Assembly: GCA_020630035.1 (NCBI GenBank)
Contig: JAHDCB010000003.1
Location: forward strand, 1-22,061
Length of the DNA stretch: 22,061 nucleotides
Direction of reading: 5' to 3'
Source: Gammaproteobacteria bacterium
Lineage (GTDB): Bacteria > Pseudomonadota > Gammaproteobacteria > Chromatiales > Chromatiaceae
A program made the translations under genes and the position numbers. Below, one piece after another: positions 13,539-20,535 of the stretch; the first letter of the stretch is position 1; every line of letters starts with the position of its first letter. A model generated the notes under the pieces. That model saw only the letters and a list, made by a program, of their open reading frames with translations. It did not search any database and was not told the origin of the DNA.

Positions 13539-16500
13539 TTATTCTTCCAGTTCCAGCAGTTCCTCGTCGGTCCAGCCAGACATGGCCTCTGTCGGCCGCA
13601 GTGCATCCCGGAGGCGTTGTAGTATGCCGCGCTGGCGGGGCTTGGCGACTTGTCCCTGCAGTGCCCGAACCGTGTCTGATGTGGCTGGAGTTGCACTGAT
13701 TTCGGTGATTTCTGGTTGCTCCCAGGTACCGGTAATCTGATAGGTGAAGCGAGTAAAGCTATCTACCTGGCGACTTAACAATTGTTGCATTAACAAGCTG
13801 GTCAGGGTGCCGACCGGCCCGCCAGTCAGTGCGCCTGCCAGTAGCAGAGTCCCATCCAGTTTGGGAATAACATAGGCGAGTTGTTCCAGATCCTGTTGTA
13901 TCAATCCGATACGCCCGGCCAGTTGAATGTAGCTGGTTGGTCCGTTGATCTGCAGATGACGCATGTGTAGCTGGCCGCCCTGACGCAGTTCAAGATACCC
14001 CTGTACCTGATCAAAGCTATGGCCTTTTTTCAGCAGGTCGTCAAAGTCCAGTTTCAGACGGCGTTGTAGGGTATCCACATTGATCAGTCCCAGCACTCGG
14101 GTGATCCCGGGGCTTATTTGGGTCAGCCGACCAGGGCCTAGCTGGATGTCGGCCTGGCCGGTCAACTTTGTCAGGCGGAGCTGTTCCGGACGGCCTGGCC
14201 AGCGCAGCGTAAATTTGCCCTGTGCTGGTGCTTCGTGTAGCTGACGCGGATAGCCCCATTGGGCAAGTCCGGTCCCCAGATCGCTGAACTGGAATTGGCC
14301 TTCCAGACGAGTCTGGTCATTTGGTTGTTGCCAGCTACCCTGTAGCTGTAGTTGCAGGTTATTTCCCTGTACGGATAGCTGTTTCAGGGTTTGGGCTGTG
14401 GCACTGTTTTGAGTCCGCAGCATCAAGTTTCCCAGCGTGAGCTGATTGATGCGCAGGTCATCGCATAATATCGCCAGCTCCGGCCAATTGATTTGCGCTG
14501 CGATTTTATCGTCAGGTCTTGTTTTGTTATCTATAGGCCAGTTGAGGTGTGCCTTGGGCAGATAGGCCTTCAGTTTGTCCTTAGCCATGTCATAGTGCAC
14601 TTCGCCCTGAATCTGTTGGCTGTCCAGAGTGGCCTGAATCTGTTGTTGCTGGCGTGTGACCTGTAGCCTGGCCTGATCCGAGCTGAGTGCACCATAGCTG
14701 AGTTGGTCCGCGTTCAGGTTGATCTGCCAGGGTGCGGATGAGTCTGAAGCGGGTAGTTGTTGCCAGACGTCCTGCCAGGCCAGCAGATCCAGTTGTTTGA
14801 ATGTGCCGCTTAGACGGTAGCCGGAGTCTGGCAGGTGCGGTCGCGGTTGCGCATAACTGATTGCGCCTCGCTGCCAGTCATGGCTGAAGATGCTGTGTCC
14901 GCTACGGCCATAGCGGAGTGTGTGGGGTTGGGTCTGGTTGCCCAGAGAAAGTGCCAGTTGTAGTGGACGAGCGGCTTGTCGAGTCTTACCCATCGGCGGT
15001 GGCAGACGAATTTCCAGCCCCCGCAGGTCGCTGTTGAGTTTTAGTTGGCTAAACCACTGTCCTGGAGGTAGTGGCTGTGGGATTGCCAGACTCAGTTGTA
15101 CCGGTGTGGATCCGTGCACCAGTTGGGTCGGAAATCGCGGCAGCCAGGTCGCCAGGGTGGTTGCGTTGAGTTGTTTGTTGAGCAGAATCAAGGTTTGTTC
15201 CGGTTCCGGTCGTATTGCCAGCCTGATGGGCTGTCCCCGCAGGGTGGCCTGTACATCTTCCGCCTGGAGTTGGTTATTCTGCACGGACAGGGTGCCGTGA
15301 ATCTGCTTGAGTTGCACCTCGGGGAGTTGCAATTCAGCATCAGTCAGTTGGATGGTGCCATTGACCTGAGCCGAGTCTTGCTGCGACTGCAGGGGTAGTT
15401 GAATCCGGAGCTGACTGCGCGCACTACCGTTGATCTGCATCCGGGTGGCTAGTGTCTGGATGGCTGGGCTGAGTGTCGGCACCTGTAGTAATGTGATCAG
15501 ATCTGACGCTGACCCGTCTGCGGCGACCTCCAGTTGTAATGGGCTGCTAGCTGACAGCTGCGTAATCCGGGCCTGGGTTTGTACCGGTGAGTGCAGCAGA
15601 CGGCCTGCGGTCAGGTCGGCCTGCATCTGGTTGCGGTCAAATGTGAGCTGCATCTGGTCGATATGCAGCGTTGGCCAGTCAGGGTGAAAGGCGAGGGTGC
15701 CATCACGTATTTGTGTGCTGACCGTAAAGCTCCCTTGCTGTTTGGCGGTGTAGGGGAAATGATCCAGTGGGCCTTGCAGGATCAGATCAGATTGCACGAT
15801 CTGCCCATCACGTAAGGCATGATCCAACCAGTGCACCAGCTTGGGTGACATGATGTGTGCGGGTAGGTAGCGAGTGACTGCGGCCAGCTGTCCGTTACGC
15901 AATTGCGTGCGTAAATCCAGGTATGGGCTTTGTTGCGGTGTCAGCGTCAGGTGTAGCTGACTATGACTGCTGAAATGTGGTGTCGTCAGTTGTATCGCAT
16001 CAGCGGTGAGTTGCCAGCCCTGTTCTGGGGTACGTGCGCCATGCAGCTCTGTTGTCAGGTGAGTAATGTCGAGTGGCGCACGGAACAGGTTGGGGTAATC
16101 CAGTATGGTATGTTCGGCAGTCAGGTTGACCTGAAAGCGATCAGGCTGTACCTCCAATGCGACTTGCCATTGTTCGACGCCAGGCCAGTGTGCTGTGGGT
16201 TGTGTGGTCAGGTTGCTGATATGTGTCTGGAGTCGCCAGGTGGTGTCTGGTGACCAGGTGAAGTGAATGTCTTGCAAGACGCCAGTGGGTTGCAGAGAGC
16301 CCAGCCAGGCTGGTGCGTCTGCCAGTACGGGGTGTGTTGCGAGCAGCTTGTGCAGGGTGGACAGGGACAGATCCGTGGCCTGCAGGCTGACCTGTGCAGC
16401 AGATCGGTCATATTGCAGATGGATCGGTTGTGTTGTCAGCGCAGGCCAGGTGATCCGGGCGGTATCTGGTGTCGCGAGGCTGGTCGTACTGATCTGAATT

Positions 16501-16820
16501 GGTCCCAGAGGGTGGCTCAAAGCAACGGTCAGGCCTGATGTTGCCCAGGATAATCTGGCTTGTGTCAGGTGGAGTGCAGATGGTGGCTTGCCCAGTACCA
16601 GATTATCTGCCTGTATGGTGGGCAAACCACCTGACCAGTCGGTTTGTAGTTGTGTGATCTGAATGGGGGTTGACCAGCGCTCGCTGAGCCAGGTGCTGAT
16701 CTGCGCCGGGTGCTGGCTTAGCCAGGACAGGCTGAGCCGTAATGTGGCAGCGGCCAGTACGCCAATGACTAACAGACTCACTATGCTGATGCGGACGACA
16801 TTCAGAATAAACAGCAGCAT
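13539..16820 (-). CDS. yhdP: YhdP-type AsmA-like inner-membrane protein (phospholipid transport to outer membrane)
   Basis: 1093 residues, shorter than the 1266 of E. coli YhdP. There is one N-terminal membrane anchor (about 5-27, LNVVRISIVSLLVIGVLAAA) followed by a very long periplasmic part of repeated beta-rich segments, a DUF3971-like region and an AsmA-like C-terminal region. Typical C-terminal wording is visible: LLNVDTLQRRLKLDF-like text (GLINVDTLQRRLKLDFDD, about 926-943), then GRIGLIQQDLEQLAYVIP and ALTGGPVGTLTSLL, and an acidic end DEELLELEE. YhdP, TamB and YdbH are known in E. coli to act redundantly in moving glycerophospholipids to the outer membrane through a hydrophobic groove. 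The start lacks a strong ribosome site. It converges on dsbC with a 17-base gap and diverges from gap. The family call is firm; the transport role is by family. Confidence 0.88.
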   Translation of the reverse strand: MLLFILNVVRISIVSLLVIGVLAAATLRLSLSWLSQHPAQISTWLSERWSTPIQITQLQTDWSGGLPTIQADNLVLGKPPSALHLTQARLSWATSGLTVALSHPLGPIQISTTSLATPDTARITWPALTTQPIHLQYDRSAAQVSLQATDLSLSTLHKLLATHPVLADAPAWLGSLQPTGVLQDIHFTWSPDTTWRLQTHISNLTTQPTAHWPGVEQWQVALEVQPDRFQVNLTAEHTILDYPNLFRAPLDITHLTTELHGARTPEQGWQLTADAIQLTTPHFSSHSQLHLTLTPQQSPYLDLRTQLRNGQLAAVTRYLPAHIMSPKLVHWLDHALRDGQIVQSDLILQGPLDHFPYTAKQQGSFTVSTQIRDGTLAFHPDWPTLHIDQMQLTFDRNQMQADLTAGRLLHSPVQTQARITQLSASSPLQLEVAADGSASDLITLLQVPTLSPAIQTLATRMQINGSARSQLRIQLPLQSQQDSAQVNGTIQLTDAELQLPEVQLKQIHGTLSVQNNQLQAEDVQATLRGQPIRLAIRPEPEQTLILLNKQLNATTLATWLPRFPTQLVHGSTPVQLSLAIPQPLPPGQWFSQLKLNSDLRGLEIRLPPPMGKTRQAARPLQLALSLGNQTQPHTLRYGRSGHSIFSHDWQRGAISYAQPRPHLPDSGYRLSGTFKQLDLLAWQDVWQQLPASDSSAPWQINLNADQLSYGALSSDQARLQVTRQQQQIQATLDSQQIQGEVHYDMAKDKLKAYLPKAHLNWPIDNKTRPDDKIAAQINWPELAILCDDLRINQLTLGNLMLRTQNSATAQTLKQLSVQGNNLQLQLQGSWQQPNDQTRLEGQFQFSDLGTGLAQWGYPRQLHEAPAQGKFTLRWPGRPEQLRLTKLTGQADIQLGPGRLTQISPGITRVLGLINVDTLQRRLKLDFDDLLKKGHSFDQVQGYLELRQGGQLHMRHLQINGPTSYIQLAGRIGLIQQDLEQLAYVIPKLDGTLLLAGALTGGPVGTLTSLLMQQLLSRQVDSFTRFTYQITGTWEQPEITEISATPATSDTVRALQGQVAKPRQRGILQRLRDALRPTEAMSGWTDEELLELEE

Positions 16821-16898
16821 ATCAGGGTGGCGCGCCGGTGAAGAAGGAGGTGTGATGGTATGGGTGAGAAAAAAGGCCGGTTGATCTGCACGTCATCG

Positions 16899-16904
16899 TA
16901 TAAT
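16899..16904 (+). promoter_or_regulatory. Probable -10 box for the gap-pgk-fba operon
   Basis: A perfect TATAAT stands 94 bases before the gap ATG in the divergent yhdP-gap gap. No good -35 is found at 16-18 bases: the best T-rich hexamer, TTGATC at 16881-16886, is only 12 bases away. This suggests an activator-dependent promoter or a chance match. Confidence 0.45.
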
Positions 16905-16997
16905 AGATGCTGGTCTGAACACAATGTCTGGCGCCCCGTTGACCCATCAAGTATGCGGCTGTCAGAAACAGATTTTCTCCAGGAGAACCAGTTAGAT

Positions 16998-18005
16998 ATG
17001 GCGATCAGAGTCGGAATTAACGGATTTGGCCGGATCGGGCGTATGGCATTACGTGCCATAGCGCAACATTTTTCAGATACCTTTGAGGTGGTTGCCATCA
17101 ATGGTACGCTGGAACCGGATTATATGGCGTACATGCTGAAATATGACTCAATCCACGGGCGTTTTGCGGCTGATGTGCAGGTGCAGGATGGTCATTTAGT
17201 GGTTGATGGCAAAACGATTCACCTGAGTGCAGATCGTAATCCGGCAAATCTGGCCTGGGGCAAGCTGGGGGTTGACCTGGTACTGGAGTGCACCGGCGCG
17301 TTTCTGCAGAAAGAAGGTTGTGAGCAACACCTGCAGGTGGGGGCAAAAAAAGTATTGATGTCTGCACCCTCTAAAGATGCGACACCGATGTTTGTCTATG
17401 GCGTGAACCACCAGGAATATGCTGGTCAGGCGATTGTTTCTGCTGCTTCCTGTACCACCAACTGTCTGGCACCAGTGACCCAGGTACTGGTACAGAACTG
17501 GGGCATTAAGCGTGGCTTGATGTCCACCGTGCATGCTGCGACCGCCAGCCAGAAAACAGTGGACGGCCCTTCAAAGAAAGATTGGCGTGGTGGGCGTGGT
17601 ATTCTGGAAAATATCATCCCGTCTTCTACTGGCGCTACCAAGGCGCTGGGTCGGGTGATGCCGACATTGCAGGGTAAATTAACCGGCATGTCATTCCGTG
17701 TGCCAACCTCCGATGTATCGGTCGTTGATCTGACGGTTGAACTGGCTGCTGCGGCCAGCTACGAAACGGTTTGCGCTGCGATGCAGGCGGCTGCACAATC
17801 CGGCGATCTGCACGGTGTACTGGAATACACCGAAGACTGTGTGGTATCGACCGACTTCCGGGGTCATCCGGCGGCATCAATCTTTGATGCTAAGGCAGGT
17901 ATTGCGTTGGATGATACCTTCATGAAGCTGGTATGCTGGTACGATAATGAATATGGCTATGCGTGTAACATGTTGCGCCTGGCGCGACATGTGATGTCGG
18001 CATAA
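16998..18005 (+). CDS. gap: Glyceraldehyde-3-phosphate dehydrogenase, possibly NADP-preferring
   Basis: 335 residues. Interconverts glyceraldehyde-3-phosphate and 1,3-bisphosphoglycerate. The N-terminal Rossmann motif is VGINGFGRIGRMALRA. Catalytic C152 lies in SAASCTTNCLAP and H179 in STVHAATASQKTVDG. DWRGGRGILENIIPSSTGATKALG and a WYDNEYGYACNMLRL C-terminus are also present. The usual Asp after the second beta strand (D34 in E. coli GapA, AIND) is Gly36 here (AINGTLEP). That Asp binds the NAD ribose hydroxyls, and its loss is seen in NADP-using GAPDHs, so cofactor preference may be altered. The start at 16998 is preceded by AGGAG (16981-16985). An upstream in-frame ATG at 16860 lies before the likely promoter and is rejected. 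pgk follows 15 bases later. Confidence 0.95.
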   Translation: MAIRVGINGFGRIGRMALRAIAQHFSDTFEVVAINGTLEPDYMAYMLKYDSIHGRFAADVQVQDGHLVVDGKTIHLSADRNPANLAWGKLGVDLVLECTGAFLQKEGCEQHLQVGAKKVLMSAPSKDATPMFVYGVNHQEYAGQAIVSAASCTTNCLAPVTQVLVQNWGIKRGLMSTVHAATASQKTVDGPSKKDWRGGRGILENIIPSSTGATKALGRVMPTLQGKLTGMSFRVPTSDVSVVDLTVELAAAASYETVCAAMQAAAQSGDLHGVLEYTEDCVVSTDFRGHPAASIFDAKAGIALDDTFMKLVCWYDNEYGYACNMLRLARHVMSA

Positions 18006-18020
18006 CTACGGAGACGCGAC

Positions 18021-19205
18021 GTGGCTTATCTGAAGCTGACCGATCTGGAACTGGCGGGTAAGCGGGTGTTAATCCGGGCTGATCTGAATGCACCGGTTGA
18101 TCCGGTGAGCGGTAAAGTCACATCTGATGCGCGGATTCGGGCCTCTTTGCCGACCATTCAACATGCACGGCAGGTCGGGGCGCAGGTGATCGTGATGTCG
18201 CACCGGGGTCGTCCGCAGGAAGGTACGGTACAGCCAGAAGATAGCCTGCAGCCGATTGTTGCTGACTTGTCTGCCAAACTGGGTCAGCCGGTGCGACTGA
18301 TCGAACGTTATCTGGATGACCCGTTTACAGTGGCCAACGGAGAAGTGGTTTTACTAGGTAATGTCCGTTGCAATGTCGGGGAAAAAAAGAACGACCCGAT
18401 ACTGGCCGAGCGTTATGCGGCATTATGTGATGTATTTGTGCTGGATGCGTTTGGCACGGCACATCGGGCACAGGCCTCAACCTATGGCGTTGGCTTTGCC
18501 GCACCCGCTGCCTGCGCCGGGTTGCTGCTGACCGCCGAACTGGATAGCCTGGCCCGCGCCCTGGCACAACCGGCCCGGCCGATGGTGGCGATTGTTGGCG
18601 GATCCAAGGTCTCAACTAAGCTGGGTGTGCTGGAGGCCCTGACAGATAAAATTGACCAGTTGATCGTTGGTGGTGGCATCGCGAATACCTTTTTACGCGC
18701 GATGGGCCACCCGGTTGGCGAATCATTGTACGAACCGGATCTGGTGGAGACCGCCCGACGGCTGATCGACAAAATGGCCGCACGCGGTGCCAGTGTGCCG
18801 ATCCCGACGGATGTGGTATGCAGCAAGACTTTTGGTCCGGAAGCGGTGGCAGTTACCAAACCGGTTGCCTCGGTGACTGCGGATGATCGGATTCTGGATA
18901 TTGGCCCGGATTCAGCTCAGGTACTGGCAGACATCATTGCTGGTGCCGGTACCATCGTCTGGAATGGGCCAGTTGGCGTGTTTGAGTGGGATGCGTTCGG
19001 ACAAGGTACCCAAACGATTGCTCAGGCGATTGCCCAGGCACCTGGCTATAGCCTGGCAGGTGGGGGTGATACGATTGCGGCGATTCAGAAATACCAGATT
19101 GAAGACAGCATCTCCTATATCTCAACCGCCGGCGGGGCCTTTCTGGAATATCTGGAAGGTAAAAAACTACCGGCGGTCACGATGTTAGAACAATGTGCTT
19201 CGTAG
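18021..19205 (+). CDS. pgk: Phosphoglycerate kinase
   Basis: 394 residues, against 387 in E. coli. Transfers phosphate between 1,3-bisphosphoglycerate and ADP. It begins at a GTG codon, with ACGGAG about 7 bases upstream. N-terminal substrate motifs are LIRADLNAPVD (D21, N23), SDARIRASLPT and MSHRGRPQEG. DAFGTAHRAQAS, the hinge region GGSKVSTKLGVLEAL, GPVGVFEW and the nucleotide-binding GGGDTIAAI are all present. One oddity is that the highly conserved LENVRF segment reads LGNVRC (112-117), with Glu to Gly and Phe to Cys, although the following NxGEKKND is normal. The stop TAG (19203-19205) lies inside the left arm of a 13-bp palindrome. It is co-oriented with gap (15-base gap) and fba (57-base gap). 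Confidence 0.97.
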   Translation: MAYLKLTDLELAGKRVLIRADLNAPVDPVSGKVTSDARIRASLPTIQHARQVGAQVIVMSHRGRPQEGTVQPEDSLQPIVADLSAKLGQPVRLIERYLDDPFTVANGEVVLLGNVRCNVGEKKNDPILAERYAALCDVFVLDAFGTAHRAQASTYGVGFAAPAACAGLLLTAELDSLARALAQPARPMVAIVGGSKVSTKLGVLEALTDKIDQLIVGGGIANTFLRAMGHPVGESLYEPDLVETARRLIDKMAARGASVPIPTDVVCSKTFGPEAVAVTKPVASVTADDRILDIGPDSAQVLADIIAGAGTIVWNGPVGVFEWDAFGQGTQTIAQAIAQAPGYSLAGGGDTIAAIQKYQIEDSISYISTAGGAFLEYLEGKKLPAVTMLEQCAS

Positions 19206-19230
19206 GGGCGCACAGCCGTGCGCCCCTACG
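19201..19230. repeat. Perfect 13-bp-stem palindrome overlapping the pgk stop codon (REP-like hairpin)
   Basis: CGTAGGGGCGCAC (19201-19213) and GTGCGCCCCTACG (19218-19230) pair perfectly with a 4-base AGCC loop. The pgk TAG stop is within the left arm. The GTAGGGGCG...CGCCCCTAC form resembles short palindromic intergenic repeats common in environmental bacterial genomes. There is no T-run after it, so it is more likely an mRNA-stabilising or attenuating hairpin between pgk and fba than a full terminator. Only one copy is in the window, so its repeat status is inferred. Confidence 0.75.
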
Positions 19231-19262
19231 GTATCTCCTGGCATTGATATAAGGAAAATAGT

Positions 19263-20327
19263 ATGGCTCTGATCACATTACGTCAGTTATTAGATCACGC
19301 GGCTGAGCATGATTATGGTGTGCCAGCGTTCAACGTAAATAACCTGGAGCAGATCCGGGCGATTATGGAAGCAGCCGCTGCGACCGATTCGCCGGTGATC
19401 GTGCAGGCATCAGCTGGTGCACGTAGTTATGCCGGCGCACCTTTTTTACGTCATCTGATGCTGGCGGCGGTAGAAGAATATCCTCAGGTGCCAGTGTGTA
19501 TGCACCAGGATCATGGTGTGTCACCTGCGGTCTGCCAGCGTTCTATTCAGCTGGGCTTTACCTCAGTGATGATGGATGGCTCATTGGGTGAAGATGGTAA
19601 GACTCCGACCGAGTACGCCTACAATGTCGATGTGACCCAACGGGTCGTTGCGATGGCACATGCGTGTGGTGTCTCAGTGGAAGGAGAACTGGGTTGTCTC
19701 GGTTCGCTGGAGACTGGCATGGCTGGAGAAGAAGATGGCATCGGCGCAGAAGGCGTACTGGGACATGATCAACTCCTCACCGATCCGGAAGAGGCGGCAG
19801 ATTTTGTCAGCCAGACCCAGGTGGATGCCCTGGCGATAGCGATTGGCACTTCACATGGCGCATATAAATTTACCCGTCCGCCGACTGGTGAAATCCTGGC
19901 GATAGAGCGCATTAAACAGATTCATGCCCGCATTCCGAACACCCATCTGGTGATGCACGGCTCATCTTCGGTACCACAGGATTGGTTAGCGATTATCAAC
20001 CAATATGGTGGTGCTATGGGGGAGACCTATGGTGTGCCACTGGCTGAAATCCAGGAAGGGATTCGGCACGGAGTGCGCAAGGTGAATATTGATACCGACC
20101 TGCGTATGGCAGCGACCGGCTCAATTCGGCGGCATCTGCACGATAATCCGGCTAATTTTGACCCACGTAAATATCTGCAAGTCAGCAAAGAAGCGATGCG
20201 GGAAATCTGTGTGGAACGGTTTGAGGCATTTGGTACCGCCGGTCAGGCGAGCCGGGTCACACCCCTGAGCCTGGAAACCATGACTGATCGCTACCAAACA
20301 GGTGCGCTGACACCAAGCATTCAGTAG
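19263..20327 (+). CDS. fba: Class II fructose-bisphosphate aldolase, Calvin-cycle subtype
   Basis: 354 residues. Zn-dependent condensation or cleavage of fructose-1,6-bisphosphate; enzymes of this subtype (CbbA-like) often also use sedoheptulose-1,7-bisphosphate. Motifs include YGVPAFNVNNLEQ (18-30), VQASAGARSYAG, MHQDHG with D83 as proton-transfer Asp and H84 as zinc ligand, VEGELGCLGSLE, and AIGTSHGAYKF with zinc ligand H199. LVMHGSSS with zinc ligand H233, and VRKVNIDTDLRMA, follow. The long insert with ETGMAGEEDG and the C-terminal extension fit the Calvin-type subfamily rather than the E. coli FbaA type. AAGGA lies 8 bases before the ATG. It is the last gene of gap-pgk-fba. No RuBisCO or phosphoribulokinase is visible, so autotrophy cannot be claimed. 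Confidence 0.96.
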   Translation: MALITLRQLLDHAAEHDYGVPAFNVNNLEQIRAIMEAAAATDSPVIVQASAGARSYAGAPFLRHLMLAAVEEYPQVPVCMHQDHGVSPAVCQRSIQLGFTSVMMDGSLGEDGKTPTEYAYNVDVTQRVVAMAHACGVSVEGELGCLGSLETGMAGEEDGIGAEGVLGHDQLLTDPEEAADFVSQTQVDALAIAIGTSHGAYKFTRPPTGEILAIERIKQIHARIPNTHLVMHGSSSVPQDWLAIINQYGGAMGETYGVPLAEIQEGIRHGVRKVNIDTDLRMAATGSIRRHLHDNPANFDPRKYLQVSKEAMREICVERFEAFGTAGQASRVTPLSLETMTDRYQTGALTPSIQ

Positions 20328-20342
20328 GCTGATGTCTGATAT

Positions 20343-20432
20343 TGCCTCCTGTCGTCGCGATGGGAGGCATGCGACAGGTTATTTATTCTTGCGCATGCAC
20401 AAGGTACCCGGTCTCCCTTTTTTTATTTTTTT
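20343..20432 (+). terminator. Probable operon-end region after fba with overlapping hairpins and T-runs
   Basis: TGCCTCC (20343-20349) can pair with GGAGGCA (20363-20369). CCTGTCG (20348-20354) can pair with CGACAGG (20372-20378). The two stems share bases 20348-20349, so they compete. A third pair, GCATGCG (20367-20373) with CGCATGC (20392-20398), competes with both. Two T-runs (T8, A, T7) lie at about 20416-20431, preceded by CTCCC that could close on GGGAG (20362-20366). Termination somewhere here is likely, but no single canonical hairpin-plus-T-run is certain. Confidence 0.5.
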
Positions 20433-20473
20433 GCGTCATTCAGATAGGTTAAGCTAACTAAAGCATGCTAAAA

Positions 20474-20501
20474 TTGAAATAATTGCGTGTTTTTGCATAA
20501 A
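20474..20501 (+). promoter_or_regulatory. Candidate promoter for the RloA/RloB-like pair
   Basis: TTGAAA (20474-20479), a 16-base spacer, then CATAAA (20496-20501, 4 of 6 to TATAAT), in an AT-rich stretch directly upstream of the ATPase gene. The start site would be about 27 bases before the ATG at 20536. Confidence 0.4.
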
Positions 20502-20535
20502 ACTGCTGTTTTCCGTCATTTAAATGGGTTTGAGA

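Noticed and set aside
14920..16538. Several plus-strand ORFs opposite yhdP
   Set aside because: Cys- and Trp-rich antisense shadows of a GC-rich beta-repeat gene, with no ribosome sites or motifs.
16881..16904. TTGATC with TATAAT as a full sigma70 promoter for gap
   Set aside because: The spacer is only 12 bases, too short for a functional -35/-10 pair, so only the -10 was kept at modest confidence.
16860..16997. In-frame N-terminal extension of GAPDH from ATG 16860
   Set aside because: GAPDH proteins start at MAIRVGINGFG. The extension has no domain, crosses a probable -10 box at 16899, and the ATG at 16998 has an AGGAG upstream.
16998..18005. Erythrose-4-phosphate dehydrogenase (Epd) instead of GAPDH
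   Set aside because: The MAYMLKYDSIHGRF, TVDGPSKKDWRGGR and WYDNEYGY segments and the operon with pgk fit GAPDH of the GapA type. Epd remains only a remote alternative.
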